Source: Celerinatantimonas sp046054195
GTDB lineage: Bacteria > Pseudomonadota > Gammaproteobacteria > Enterobacterales > Celerinatantimonadaceae
DNA: 64,000 nucleotides
Assembly: GCF_046054195.1 (NCBI RefSeq)
Contig: NZ_JBEQCS010000010.1
Span: forward strand, 88,851 to 152,850
Direction: 5' to 3'
In this document: piece by piece, positions 17,884 to 27,544 of the stretch
Layout: the number at the start of each line of letters is the position of its first letter
Numbering within the stretch: position 1 is the stretch's first letter
The notes under the pieces: generated by a model
Database searches by the model: none
What the model was told of the DNA's origin: nothing
What the model saw: only the letters and a program-made list of their open reading frames with translations
Position numbers and translations under genes: made by a program

Positions 17884-20352
17884 ATGAGGGTTTTAAAATT
17901 CGGAGGTTCGTCGCTGGCTGACGCTGAGCGCTTTAATCAGGTTGCCGATATTGTCTTAAATACTTACCGGCAAAGTCAGGTGGCAGTTGTGCTTTCAGCC
18001 CCTGCCGGGATCACTAATCATCTCGTTGCCCTGATTGATAAAGTCGATGATGATGAGCAAGTGCACAAGTCTCTGTCAGCCTTTAAGCAGATATTTATCC
18101 AGTTATTTGAAGATCTTCAAAAATTATATCCCTCCTTTGCCCTCACACCTTTGCAACAACAACTCGCTGATAAAATCCAACAACTTAAACATTTCTGCCA
18201 TGGTATGCAGATGCTTAAGTGTCGTCCTCAGAGTACCCAAGCCGCGGTTTTAGCTTCTGGTGAGGAGCTCTCAGTGGCATGTATGAAAGCGTTATTGCAG
18301 GCGCGCGAGCGTCCCGCTGTGATTCTTGACCCGCGTCAGTTGTTTGCCGGTGAAGGCGAGCCACTTAATGCCAGTGTGAATATCTTGGTCAGTCGCGAGC
18401 GTTTTGCCAGCCAAGTCATCGATGAAAAACATGTGTATTTGATGCCAGGGTTTACCGCTGGCGATGCCAACGGCGAGACCATGGTGCTAGGGCGTAATGG
18501 TTCGGATTACAGTGCCGCGGTATTAGCCGCGTGTATGGATGCGGACTGCTGCGAAATTTGGACCGACGTTGATGGTGTTTATAATTGCGACCCTCGCTTG
18601 GTTAACGATGCGAAGCTGCTTTCTCATTTAAGCTACGCAGAGGCGATGGAGCTTTCCTACTTTGGCGCAAAAGTATTGCATCCTCGCACCATCGCGCCAA
18701 TTGCCCAGTATCAAATTCCGTGCTTGATTAAGAATACCTTTAAACCACAACATCAGGGGACGTTAATTGATGCTCATCAGGCCGAGCAATCTGTGCAAGC
18801 GGTTAAAGCATTATCAAGTTTATCGAATTTAACCATGTTGACGGTTTCTGGCCCAGGGATGAAAGGCATTGCTGGCATGTGTGGGCGAGTATTCTCTTGC
18901 ATTGCCCAGCAGAAAATTTCAGTGGTATTAATTACTCAGTCTTCTTCTGAATACTCCATCAGTTTTTGTGTTCATAGCGTTGATGCTGCGCATGCGGTGC
19001 AAGCTTTGCGCAATGAGTTCAACTTAGAGCTGAAAAACCAGCTTCTGGAACCGGTTGAGCAAGTCGATCATCTCGCGATTATCTCGTTAATTGGCGATCA
19101 GATGCGCTCAAGCAAAGGTGTTGCCGCGCGATTTTTCACAGCTCTGGCACAAGTTTCGATTAATATTGTAGCGATTGCTCAAGGCTCATCAGAGCGCTCT
19201 ATCTCGGCGGTGATTAGCGAAGACAAAAGCGAAGAGGCGATTCGAGCCTGTCATCAGAACCTGTTCAACAGCCGCTCTTATATCGATCTGTTTGTCATTG
19301 GTTGTGGGGGAGTTGGCCGAGCATTGCTTGAACAGATTTATGCCCAGCAGACCCATTTGTTAACTCAACAGATTGGGCTGCGAGTGTGTGGCATCAGTAA
19401 TAGCAAAACAATGATCTCCAATCCAAATGGGATTGATTTGAGCCAATGGCGGCAGATGCTTTCACAAAGTGCTCCCAATGGCGGATTCTCTTTGGATGAT
19501 GTCAGCGAAATGGTTCGCTCCTATCATCTGATTAATCCGGTGATCGTTGATTGCACCAGTAGCGATTGCGTGGCGGCTTTATATAGCGAACTGCTTGGAA
19601 ATGGCTTTCATGTCGTCACCGCCAATAAAAAAGCAAATACTGGCGATATTCATTATTATCGACAGCTTCGCCAACAAGCGCTGAAACATCGGCGCAAGTT
19701 TTTGTACGACACCAACGTTGGGGCAGGGCTTCCGGTGATTGAAAACCTGCAGAACCTGCTTAAAGCAGGCGATCAACTGCAACGCTTTACTGGCGTACTT
19801 TCTGGCTCGCTCTCCTATATTTTTGGCAAGCTTGATGAAGGGATGAGTTTTTCTCAAGCAACGCGTTTGGCGCTGGAAAATGGTTTTACTGAACCTGACC
19901 CACGAGATGATCTTTCTGGGACTGACGTCGCTCGTAAGTTGCTGATTTTGGCTCGTGAATCTGGATTAATGCAGGACTTGGATGATATCGAAGTACAACC
20001 TGCTATATCACCAGATTTTGATATGAGTGGCACTAAAGAAGATTTTCTGTCTCGTTTAGAGCAAAATGATGACTTCTTTAATCAATGGATTGAACAGGCT
20101 AAACGTGACAACAAAGTGTTGCGTTATGTGGGTGAAATAAATGAAGGAAAATGCCGCGTGAGCATCAAGGCTGTCGATGTCAGCGATCCGTTGTATCGCG
20201 TCAAGGATGGTGAAAACGCTCTGGCTTTTTATAGCCGTTACTATCAGCCTCTGCCACTGGTTTTACGTGGTTATGGCGCCGGTAGTGCTGTGACAGCAGC
20301 AGGTGTTTTTGCAGATATTTTAAGAACTTTAAATTGGAAACAGGAGATCTAG
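17884..20352 (+). CDS. thrA: Bifunctional aspartokinase I / homoserine dehydrogenase I
   Basis: Catalyses the first and third steps from aspartate to threonine. The N-terminal kinase starts KFGGSSLADAERF and holds VLGRNGSDYSAAVLAA and CCEIWTDVDGVY; two ACT-type regulatory segments follow in the middle. The C-terminal dehydrogenase has the NAD(P) motif GCGGVGRALL and NVGAGLPVIENLQNLL. The 822-residue length matches E. coli ThrA (820). I start at ATG 17884 (MRVLKFGG), nine bases after a GGAG; a TTG six bases earlier is too close to that site. Threonine feedback inhibition is expected from family knowledge. Confidence 0.97.
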   Translation: MRVLKFGGSSLADAERFNQVADIVLNTYRQSQVAVVLSAPAGITNHLVALIDKVDDDEQVHKSLSAFKQIFIQLFEDLQKLYPSFALTPLQQQLADKIQQLKHFCHGMQMLKCRPQSTQAAVLASGEELSVACMKALLQARERPAVILDPRQLFAGEGEPLNASVNILVSRERFASQVIDEKHVYLMPGFTAGDANGETMVLGRNGSDYSAAVLAACMDADCCEIWTDVDGVYNCDPRLVNDAKLLSHLSYAEAMELSYFGAKVLHPRTIAPIAQYQIPCLIKNTFKPQHQGTLIDAHQAEQSVQAVKALSSLSNLTMLTVSGPGMKGIAGMCGRVFSCIAQQKISVVLITQSSSEYSISFCVHSVDAAHAVQALRNEFNLELKNQLLEPVEQVDHLAIISLIGDQMRSSKGVAARFFTALAQVSINIVAIAQGSSERSISAVISEDKSEEAIRACHQNLFNSRSYIDLFVIGCGGVGRALLEQIYAQQTHLLTQQIGLRVCGISNSKTMISNPNGIDLSQWRQMLSQSAPNGGFSLDDVSEMVRSYHLINPVIVDCTSSDCVAALYSELLGNGFHVVTANKKANTGDIHYYRQLRQQALKHRRKFLYDTNVGAGLPVIENLQNLLKAGDQLQRFTGVLSGSLSYIFGKLDEGMSFSQATRLALENGFTEPDPRDDLSGTDVARKLLILARESGLMQDLDDIEVQPAISPDFDMSGTKEDFLSRLEQNDDFFNQWIEQAKRDNKVLRYVGEINEGKCRVSIKAVDVSDPLYRVKDGENALAFYSRYYQPLPLVLRGYGAGSAVTAAGVFADILRTLNWKQEI

Positions 20353-20353
20353 C

Positions 20354-21307
20354 ATGTCAGTGGTAACCTATGCCCCGGCATCTATCGGGAATGTCAGCGT
20401 TGGCTTTGACGTGTTAGGTGCAGCTTTAGAACCGATTAGCGGTGAACTATTAGGCGATCGCGTTCAGGTGTTTGCAAGCGAGCAATTTTCGATTGAAAAT
20501 CGTGGCCGCTTTGCGCATAAATTGCCAGAAGATCCCAAACAAAACATCCTTTATGGTTGTTATGAGTATTTTCTGGAGCAGATAAAACCGCTACAAATTA
20601 AAGAGCGGCCTTTGGCCATGATCTTAGAAAAGAACTTGCCCATTGGTAGTGGCTTGGGCTCAAGCGCTTGTTCGGTGGTTGCCGCTTTTGAAGCATTAAA
20701 TCAATTTTATGATAGCCCCTTTGATGCCAATCAGATGCTAATGATGATGGGCGAGCTAGAAGGCAAAATCAGCGGCAGCGTCCATTATGATAATGTTGCC
20801 CCGTGCTATTTAGGGGGCATTCAGCTCATGCTCGAAAGCGAAGGTGTGATCAGCCAGTCGATCCCAACCTTTGATGATTGGCTTTGGGTTTTAGCTTACC
20901 CTGGCATTAGTATTTCAACGGCTGAAGCGCGCGCGATTTTGCCTGCTCAATATCGGCGCCAAGATGTGCTGACCTATGGTCGGCAATTGGGCGGCTTTAT
21001 TCATGCCAGCTATACTAACCAGCCTAAGTTAGCCGCAAGCTTCTTAAAAGATGTGATTGCAGAGCCATATCGCAGAGCTCTCATTCCAGGTTTTGATCAA
21101 GCGCGCCAGTTCGCATTGGATGCCGGTTCCATCGCTTGTGGTATTTCTGGTTCAGGTCCAACTTTATTTAGTATTGCAACAGACATGGAACAGGCTGAGC
21201 GCATCGCCGATTGGCTAACCAAACACTTTATTCAAAACGAAGACGGATTTTGCCACATTTGTCGCATCAACAAACAAGGCACTCAAGTTACAGGAAACCA
21301 ACTATGA
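20354..21307 (+). CDS. thrB: Homoserine kinase
   Basis: GHMP-family kinase that phosphorylates homoserine with ATP. The 317-residue protein follows E. coli ThrB closely: YAPASIGNVSVGFDVLGAA at the start, the ATP-binding glycine-rich segment PIGSGLGSSACSVVAA, and SGSGPTLFSI near the C-terminus. Its start lies two bases after the thrA stop and its stop overlaps the thrC start (ATGA), so all three genes are translationally coupled. Confidence 0.97.
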   Translation: MSVVTYAPASIGNVSVGFDVLGAALEPISGELLGDRVQVFASEQFSIENRGRFAHKLPEDPKQNILYGCYEYFLEQIKPLQIKERPLAMILEKNLPIGSGLGSSACSVVAAFEALNQFYDSPFDANQMLMMMGELEGKISGSVHYDNVAPCYLGGIQLMLESEGVISQSIPTFDDWLWVLAYPGISISTAEARAILPAQYRRQDVLTYGRQLGGFIHASYTNQPKLAASFLKDVIAEPYRRALIPGFDQARQFALDAGSIACGISGSGPTLFSIATDMEQAERIADWLTKHFIQNEDGFCHICRINKQGTQVTGNQL

Positions 21308-22587
21308 AGTTATACAACATTAAATGCCCCGAGCAGCAGGTTAGTTTTGCCCAGGCTGTGCAAATAGGCTTAGGTAAGCAGCAAGGGCTATTTTTCCCGT
21401 CTGAGTTAGTCAAATTAGAGAATATTGACGAGCTTCTAAGTCAGGACTTTGTAACCCGTAGCAGTGCTATTTTGCACCATTTGATTGGTGATGAACTCTC
21501 TTTAACCGAAGTCACTGATATGGTTAGTCAGGCATTTAGTTTTGCCGCGCCAATTGCCAATGTTAGTGATAATGTGGCGGCGTTAGAGCTTTTCCATGGA
21601 CCAACACTGGCATTTAAAGATTTTGGTGCGCGGTTTATGGCCCAATGTCTGAAACGCTTTAGCAAGGGCCGTGCGGTTACCATTTTAACGGCAACCTCGG
21701 GCGATACCGGGGCTGCGGTCGCTCATGCTTTTTATGGCATAGAAAACATTAAAGTTGTGGTGCTCTATCCTGAAGGGAAAATCAGTGAGTTACAGGAAAA
21801 ACTGTTTTGTACTTTAGGCAACAACATTACTACCGTTGCGGTGAAAAGTGATTTTGATGCCTGCCAGTCACTGGTCAAACAAGCCTTTGATGACCAAGCT
21901 TTGCGTGAAGATGTTGGCCTTAACTCAGCTAACTCAATCAACATTAGCCGTTTGTTAGCTCAAGTCTGTTACTACTTTGAAGCGCTCGCTCAGTTGCCTA
22001 AAGAAAAACGAAACAATGTCGTGTTCTCGGTTCCAAGTGGTAACTTTGGTAACCTGACAGCAGGGCTGATTGCCCAGAGTTTAGGCTTGCCAGTGAAACG
22101 CTTTATTGCAGCAACCAACGTGAACGATACGGTTCCTCGTTATTTGGCGGATGGTCAATGGCTGCCTCATCCAACGGTGGCAACCTTGTCTAATGCGATG
22201 GATGTGAGTCAACCGAATAACTGGCCACGTATTGAGGAGCTCTTTAAAGTGCAAAATCGCTCGCTTAGCGAATTAGGCTTTGGAGCATTAACGGATGAGC
22301 AAACTCGCGAAGCGATGGTCGCTCTGTATCAGCAGGGGTATGTTAGTGAGCCGCATGGTGCGATAGCTTGGCAACAGCTAAGTGCTCAGCTTAATGATGG
22401 CGAACAGGGGATTTTCTTGTGTACAGCACACCCTGCGAAATTTAAATCAGTGGTTGATGCAATTTTGCCAAAACCCGTTGAACTGCCTGATGCATTGGCT
22501 CAACGAATTGATTTACCATTGCTTTCTAAATTTTTCCCAGCAGAATTTGCGCCATTAAAAGAGTTATTAATGCAAGTCTCTGGCTAA
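21304..22587 (+). CDS. thrC: Threonine synthase
   Basis: PLP enzyme that converts O-phosphohomoserine to threonine. The 427-residue protein has the PLP-lysine segment LAFKDFGARFMAQCL, the phosphate-binding SGDTGAAVAHAFYG, and FSVPSGNFGNLTAG. I take the start at 21304 (MKLYNIKCPEQQVSF), which overlaps the thrB stop and matches E. coli ThrC. The open frame extends 93 bases further upstream inside thrB, but nothing supports initiation there. It is the last gene of the thr operon; no clear terminator was found before tesB. Confidence 0.97.
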   Translation: MKLYNIKCPEQQVSFAQAVQIGLGKQQGLFFPSELVKLENIDELLSQDFVTRSSAILHHLIGDELSLTEVTDMVSQAFSFAAPIANVSDNVAALELFHGPTLAFKDFGARFMAQCLKRFSKGRAVTILTATSGDTGAAVAHAFYGIENIKVVVLYPEGKISELQEKLFCTLGNNITTVAVKSDFDACQSLVKQAFDDQALREDVGLNSANSINISRLLAQVCYYFEALAQLPKEKRNNVVFSVPSGNFGNLTAGLIAQSLGLPVKRFIAATNVNDTVPRYLADGQWLPHPTVATLSNAMDVSQPNNWPRIEELFKVQNRSLSELGFGALTDEQTREAMVALYQQGYVSEPHGAIAWQQLSAQLNDGEQGIFLCTAHPAKFKSVVDAILPKPVELPDALAQRIDLPLLSKFFPAEFAPLKELLMQVSG

Positions 22588-22666
22588 ATTTTAAGCGCAG
22601 GGGATTGATCTTCTCGTCGACTTTGCGCATCCTTGTCGCTTTTATGCAAACAGATGCGCCAGAGTC

Positions 22667-23527
22667 ATGAGTAAAATTCTCTCAAATTTGCTGGATCTGC
22701 TCAGTCTAGAGTCGATAGAGCAAGGATTATTTCGGGGTAATAGCGAAGATTTAGGGATCGGCGTTGTTTTTGGTGGCCAAGTTTTAGGGCAGGCACTCTG
22801 TGCAGCCAGTGAGACGGTCATTGAAGAGCGCCGAATTCATTCGCTACATTCTTATTTTTTACATCCTGGCGATCCAGCAAAACCGATTGTTTATGAAGTC
22901 ACAAAATTACGTGATGGGCGAACAATCACAACGCGCCAAGTTCGGGCGATTCAGTATGGACGTCCTATTTTTATGATGATCGCCTCTTTTCAGGAACAGG
23001 AAAAAGGTTTTGAACATCAAATGAGCATGCCGGATGTGCCATCACCTGATGAGCTGCAGTCTGAGCAGGAATATGCTTTTGGGATGCGTGATAAGCTCCC
23101 TTCTGAGCTGTGTAACCGCTTTATTTGCGATAAACCGATTGATATTCGGCCGGTGCAGTTTATCGATCCGATTAATCCACAAGCATGCGAAGCCAAGCGT
23201 AGTATCTGGATGAAAGCCAATGGGGTATTAAATGATCGCCCTAATTTACACCAGTCGCTGATTGCGTACGCTTCGGATGTGAATTTCTTGCCAACCGCAC
23301 TGCAGCCTCATGGCCGAACTTTCTTTGATAAACAACTGCAAGTTGCAACCATCGATCACAGTATGTGGTTCCATCAACCATTTCGTATGGATGAGTGGTT
23401 GCTCTATGTGATTGACAGTCCTGCGGCTTCTTCTGGGCATGGATTAGTTCGTGGTCAATTCTTCAATCAAGATGGGATTTTAGTAGCTTCGACTGCTCAA
23501 GAAGGTGTTATTCGCGAAATTCGCTAA
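22667..23527 (+). CDS. tesB: Acyl-CoA thioesterase II
   Basis: Hydrolyses medium- and long-chain acyl-CoA to free acid and CoA. The 286-residue length is identical to E. coli TesB. Double hot-dog features are present: LFRGNSEDLGIGVVFGGQV at the N-terminus, and the catalytic set in YASDVNFLPTAL (Asp), ATIDHSMWFH (Thr region) and STAQEGVIR (Gln). It is a cytoplasmic tetramer in the family. It follows thrC after 79 bp and is probably a separate transcription unit or a read-through gene. Confidence 0.96.
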   Translation: MSKILSNLLDLLSLESIEQGLFRGNSEDLGIGVVFGGQVLGQALCAASETVIEERRIHSLHSYFLHPGDPAKPIVYEVTKLRDGRTITTRQVRAIQYGRPIFMMIASFQEQEKGFEHQMSMPDVPSPDELQSEQEYAFGMRDKLPSELCNRFICDKPIDIRPVQFIDPINPQACEAKRSIWMKANGVLNDRPNLHQSLIAYASDVNFLPTALQPHGRTFFDKQLQVATIDHSMWFHQPFRMDEWLLYVIDSPAASSGHGLVRGQFFNQDGILVASTAQEGVIREIR

Positions 23528-23642
23528 TGAGTCGCTAAATAAGGGTGATTTTACATCAAGGTTGTACATTAACCATCTTGACAACTTTGAGACCTGCATT
23601 GAAAATTATCGACTTATTATTCGTTAATTTTGGTATACCCTT

Positions 23643-25082
23643 TTGCCAGAGTCTTGTGTTTTTCAAATAAACTTAAAGACATTCATTTATAAGTCGTTAT
23701 GGGTGATTGTCTTTACCCTTGCTATATTTGCTGCAAATCTCTCTAGCGGAGATTTACGCGGTGATAGCATGGTCTATGCGGCGATTTCAAAAAATATTTT
23801 GACCCTACATTCGCCGCTCATTATGCACTTTAATGATGCTATCTATCTGAATAAGCCTCCTGTACTTTTTTGGTTAACAGCGCTGAGCCTTCATGTTTTT
23901 GGTTATAGTGTCTTTGCCGTGAAATTAGTTGCAGCCGTTGCAGCACTGGCGTTGAATTTGGCTTTTTTTTACTGGATAGCCAAGATAACCAGAGGGTTTA
24001 ATCTCGCTTATCTGAGCGTTTTCTGCCTAGATACCAGCTATGTCATTTATAAAAACTCGCATACTTTAAAAATGGAATCGCTCACTGCGTTTTTTATTGT
24101 GATGGCGATGATTTTTTTCTGGCATTATCTTAAAGACAAACGCTTGTGGTGGATGCTTGGCTTTGGTTTGATGAGTGGCCTTGCTGTGATGACCAAGGGC
24201 TTTTTAGGTGGTATTCCTTGGGCCATTGTTATTTTGTATCTATTTACTCCGGCTGGCCGTGATATTCGCTCGCGGCAGTTTTTGGGTCATGCAATCGCTG
24301 CGTTCATTGTCTTTTTAGCCTCATTTATGTGGTGGTATACCTACATTTCACTGCGAACTGATTTTTTACATCACTTTTTGTATGAACAGGTGTGGGCGCG
24401 TTTAGCAACCTCTGATGATACTCAAGCGGCGCAGCAATATAGCACTGAGCCCGTTTATCACTACCTATGGTTGACGCTAAAAGATTATTTTATGTATCTG
24501 CCATTTTTCTTTTATGCCTGTTATCGCCTGTACAAGCATAAAGATGAGCGTATTGACCGGGAAGGGCTGACCCTTTTAACTATTTTTACTATCTTTTGCT
24601 TTGCTGTGATTCACCTGATAAGCACTCGCGCCGAACGCTATATGTTCGAGTTTTTCATCTCGGCTGCGTTTTTCAGTGCTTATGGGATTGCTTGTATTCC
24701 GAAGCTTAAAAATGTGAATTTTGCCAGTTGGCTGAAGGTGATGGGCACTTTATACATGCTCTTTATTCTAACGACGCCGTTAAAGCTTGGTTGGAATAGC
24801 TATACCTCTTTAAGAGACTTACAACAGCTTAGCGATAATACTGATGTCCCAATTATGGTTAATAAAGATTGGCTGCCAAGTTATGTCGACCAAGCGGCAG
24901 TGACTTTCTTTTTGGATAAACCCCCATTAAGTTCAGCGCCTAAAGGCAGTTATTTCACATTATTGCCTCGTGAATACCAAGGGCCTTTAAAATATAAACT
25001 GATTAAGAAAACGCGTCAGTTGCTGATTGTCTTGGTGGCCAAACCTGACTTTGTTACTCCCAACTTGTTGGATAAGTCATGA
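23643..25082 (+). CDS. GT83/PMT-type membrane glycosyltransferase (ArnT-like)
   Basis: A 479-residue polytopic inner-membrane protein. The first periplasmic loop carries the GT-C signature GDLRGDSMVYAAISKNIL and NKPPVLFWLTALSLHVFGYS, typical of the dolichyl-mannosyltransferase/ArnT family that transfers sugars from polyprenyl-phosphate donors to lipid A, glycans or proteins. About ten hydrophobic helices follow, with a short hydrophilic C-terminus. The start is uncertain: the frame opens at a TTG with no good Shine-Dalgarno. No arn or lipid-A genes lie nearby, so acceptor and donor cannot be assigned. It is a single gene ending at a bidirectional terminator shared with grcA. Confidence 0.72.
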   Translation: MPESCVFQINLKTFIYKSLWVIVFTLAIFAANLSSGDLRGDSMVYAAISKNILTLHSPLIMHFNDAIYLNKPPVLFWLTALSLHVFGYSVFAVKLVAAVAALALNLAFFYWIAKITRGFNLAYLSVFCLDTSYVIYKNSHTLKMESLTAFFIVMAMIFFWHYLKDKRLWWMLGFGLMSGLAVMTKGFLGGIPWAIVILYLFTPAGRDIRSRQFLGHAIAAFIVFLASFMWWYTYISLRTDFLHHFLYEQVWARLATSDDTQAAQQYSTEPVYHYLWLTLKDYFMYLPFFFYACYRLYKHKDERIDREGLTLLTIFTIFCFAVIHLISTRAERYMFEFFISAAFFSAYGIACIPKLKNVNFASWLKVMGTLYMLFILTTPLKLGWNSYTSLRDLQQLSDNTDVPIMVNKDWLPSYVDQAAVTFFLDKPPLSSAPKGSYFTLLPREYQGPLKYKLIKKTRQLLIVLVAKPDFVTPNLLDKS

Positions 25083-25121
25083 CTTATTGAAAATGAGTGA
25101 GTCGCTGATTTTTAAACAATA

Positions 25122-25147
25122 AAAAAGTCGCCCTTGGGCGACTTTTT
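25122..25147. terminator. Bidirectional terminator between the glycosyltransferase gene and grcA
   Basis: Perfect stem AAAAAGTCGCCC (25122-25133) / GGGCGACTTTTT (25136-25147) with a 2-nt loop. A- and T-runs on both sides allow termination of both convergent genes. Confidence 0.92.
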
Positions 25148-25168
25148 GTAAATCTGAAATCAGAGTTA

Positions 25169-25549
25169 TTACATTTTTTCAGTGAAAGTACGAGTAATAA
25201 CGTCTTGTTGCTGTTCTGGTGTCAGTGAGTTGAAACGAACCGCATATCCAGAAACACGAATAGTCAACTGTGGATATTTCTCAGGATGTTTTACAGCATC
25301 TTCAAGAGTTTCACGACGCATAACGTTTACGTTCAGGTGTTGGCCACCTTCAACGCGTGGTGCTGCGTGCATTGGAATTTCGCGATATTCGATGCTACCC
25401 AATTCGGCTAGAGGGACGATCTGATCTTCATCATAAAGACCATCTTTAACACACAGGCAACGTGCCTGTTCGTTAGCTTCGTCTAGCAACCAGAAAGAGT
25501 TCAGCAGTGCATCATTACTTGCTTTGGTAATCTGAATACCTTTAGTCAT
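25169..25549 (-). CDS. grcA: Autonomous glycyl radical cofactor GrcA (YfiD)
   Basis: Small protein that replaces the oxygen-damaged glycyl-radical domain of pyruvate formate-lyase. The 126-residue protein matches E. coli GrcA (127) and keeps the radical glycine G101 in TIRVSGYAVRFN, as well as VPLAELGSIEYREIPMHAAP. It is monocistronic. Two FNR-like sites upstream, 51 bp apart, reproduce the tandem arrangement known for E. coli yfiD, so induction under low oxygen is likely. Confidence 0.96.
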   Translation of the reverse strand: MTKGIQITKASNDALLNSFWLLDEANEQARCLCVKDGLYDEDQIVPLAELGSIEYREIPMHAAPRVEGGQHLNVNVMRRETLEDAVKHPEKYPQLTIRVSGYAVRFNSLTPEQQQDVITRTFTEKM

Positions 25550-25606
25550 GGTATGACTCCTATACTATCTACCTGAGTAAATTAGGCCTGCCAGTTGTTT
25601 CTGAAT

Positions 25607-25620
25607 ATGATCTCAATCAT
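25607..25620 (-). promoter_or_regulatory. Promoter-proximal FNR-like site of grcA
   Basis: ATGATCTCAATCAT matches TTGAT-N4-ATCAA in 12 of 14 positions (TGAT-N4-ATCA core). Its centre is about 40 bp from a TAATTT-like -10 region, the class II activator position. Confidence 0.65.
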
Positions 25621-25657
25621 ATTTCGATAATTGAGCTTTCTAAGACAAGCCTTTTGA

Positions 25658-25671
25658 TTGACCTCAATCAA
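25658..25671 (-). promoter_or_regulatory. Upstream FNR-like site of grcA
   Basis: TTGACCTCAATCAA differs from the FNR consensus TTGAT-N4-ATCAA at one defined position. It is centred 51 bp upstream of the proximal site. Confidence 0.7.
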
Positions 25672-25777
25672 TGTTGTTTATACTAACATGGTTTAATAAC
25701 CATTTAAATCATGTGGATATATGTACTTTAAATACATGTTTAATCGCCTGCATTGATCTAGGTAAAGTTTTGCTAAT

Positions 25778-26629
25778 TTATTCTTTTTCGTTTGTTTGTT
25801 GTTTCAGCCAGCTGATTTCTTGCGGCCAGATTTGTTGATCAATTGTTTCTAAAATCAGTGGGATATTGTCAAAACGTGCATCTTGCATAATATATTTAAA
25901 ACACTCTTGGCCAATCTCGCCCTGACCTAAGCTATGATGACGGTCAAGCCGTGACCCTAATTTGCCTTTGCTGTCATTCAGATGCATGCCTCTGAGGTAT
26001 TCAAATCCAATCTGTGAGTCAAAATCAGCAAAGGTTTGGGTAAATCCTTCTTGAGTATGAATCGGATAGCCTGCGGCAAAGCCGTGGCAGGTATCAATGC
26101 ACACGCCAACGCGGCTTTTATCTTCAACGCCTTCAATAATTTGGGCAATATGTGTGAAATCCCAACCAAGATTAGAGCCTTGTCCTGCGGTGTTTTCGAT
26201 CACAGCAACCACATGGGGCACTTCTTTATGCGCTAAATTTATCGATTCACTGATCTTGGCCAAAGTTTGTTCGACACTTTGTTTGCGAAGATGGGAACCC
26301 GGGTGAAAATTAAGTAGTGTTAGACCGAGTTGATGACAGCGCTGTAGTTCGTCAATAAATGCCTTGCGAGATTTATCGAGCGCTTCGGGTTCGGGGTGAC
26401 CTAAGTTAATCAAATACGAATCATGCACTAAGATTTGTTCGGCACTAAATTGATAATGGGCGCAATTGGCTTTGAATTGGGCGATGGTGTCTTTATCTAA
26501 AGGTGGACTTTGCCAGCGGCGCTGATTTTTACTGAAGAGGGCAAAGGCTGTTGCACCAATTTGTGCGGCATTGACAGGGGCATTAAAGACGCCGCCAGCG
26601 GCACTAACGTGAGCTCCGATGTATTTCAT
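25778..26629 (-). CDS. nfo: Endonuclease IV (AP endonuclease)
   Basis: Zinc-dependent apurinic/apyrimidinic endonuclease of base-excision repair. The 283-residue protein has the family's metal-binding motifs in order: YIGAHVSAAGG, HDSYLINLGHP, LLNFHPGSH, VIENTAGQGSNLG, CIDTCHGFAAGYP, HLNDSKGKLGS, DRHHSLGQGEIG and LETID. It is cytoplasmic. It is divergent from ung across 118 bp; uracil removal by Ung generates the abasic sites that Nfo cleaves, so the pair forms a functional neighbourhood. Confidence 0.97.
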   Translation of the reverse strand: MKYIGAHVSAAGGVFNAPVNAAQIGATAFALFSKNQRRWQSPPLDKDTIAQFKANCAHYQFSAEQILVHDSYLINLGHPEPEALDKSRKAFIDELQRCHQLGLTLLNFHPGSHLRKQSVEQTLAKISESINLAHKEVPHVVAVIENTAGQGSNLGWDFTHIAQIIEGVEDKSRVGVCIDTCHGFAAGYPIHTQEGFTQTFADFDSQIGFEYLRGMHLNDSKGKLGSRLDRHHSLGQGEIGQECFKYIMQDARFDNIPLILETIDQQIWPQEISWLKQQTNEKE

Positions 26630-26747
26630 AGTGAGTCGACCATGGCTGAATAGAGTTTGAATTAACAGTAATTATGAAAACGAGCCTTGTCCTGAGCCTG
26701 ACAGGTTCGTATTCTATTGACTTTGAATTTGTTAAAAGAGTTAAATT

Positions 26748-27431
26748 ATGACAGAAACATCCTGGACGGCGATATTAGGCGAAGAAAAAAATCAGCCTTA
26801 TTTTGCTCAGGCAATGGAATTTGTAGCTCATGAACGGGCTCTGGGCAAAGCGATATATCCTCCACAGGAAGATGTCTTTAATGCATTTAAACTGACTTCT
26901 CTGGATAATGTGAAGGTCGTGATTTTAGGCCAAGATCCGTATCATCAGTTTGGTCAGGCTCATGGGTTGTGTTTTTCAGTTCGCCCTGGCGTGAAGGTGC
27001 CGCCATCTTTGGTCAATATTTACAAAGAGCTGAAAAATGATATTCCCGGATTTGAAATTCCCTCGCATGGTTATTTGGAATATTGGGCCAAGCAAGGGGT
27101 GTTATTGCTCAATACGGTGTTAACCGTTGAGCATGGCAAAGCGCACTCTCATGCCAGTTGTGGCTGGGAGCAGTTTACCGATGCAGTGATTGGTAAAATT
27201 AACGAGCATTGCCAGGGATTGGTCTTTATGTTGTGGGGTGCACATGCGCAAAAAAAAGGTGCTGTGATTGATTCTCGTCGACACCTTGTTTTAAAAGCGC
27301 CACATCCATCACCATTATCGGCCCATCGTGGTTTTTTGGGATGCCATCATTTCTCCATGGCGAACCAATATTTAAGCGAATCGGGAAAAACGCCAATTGA
27401 TTGGCAAATACCACTGAATGTAGCTCAATAG
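26748..27431 (+). CDS. ung: Uracil-DNA glycosylase
   Basis: Removes uracil from DNA. The 227-residue protein has the family 1 motifs: catalytic water-activating Asp in GQDPYHQFGQAHGLCFSV (D63), VLLLNTVLTVEHG, and the leucine loop HPSPLSAHRGFLGCHHFS. Length is nearly that of E. coli Ung (229). It is divergent from nfo and followed 113 bp later by the hemerythrin-like gene. Confidence 0.97.
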   Translation: MTETSWTAILGEEKNQPYFAQAMEFVAHERALGKAIYPPQEDVFNAFKLTSLDNVKVVILGQDPYHQFGQAHGLCFSVRPGVKVPPSLVNIYKELKNDIPGFEIPSHGYLEYWAKQGVLLLNTVLTVEHGKAHSHASCGWEQFTDAVIGKINEHCQGLVFMLWGAHAQKKGAVIDSRRHLVLKAPHPSPLSAHRGFLGCHHFSMANQYLSESGKTPIDWQIPLNVAQ

Positions 27432-27544
27432 ACTATAGTGAAGTATGAAGGGCAAGTGCATCTTGGATGTACTGATTGAGTGAAGTGGACTAACTACCCA
27501 GAGCCGGGATTCATTCTGGTCCGACTGGAGCTAAGGAGTACACG

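Noticed and set aside
21211..21303. Longer N-terminus for threonine synthase inside thrB
   Set aside because: The extra residues are not conserved, and the ATG that overlaps the thrB stop fits ThrC exactly.
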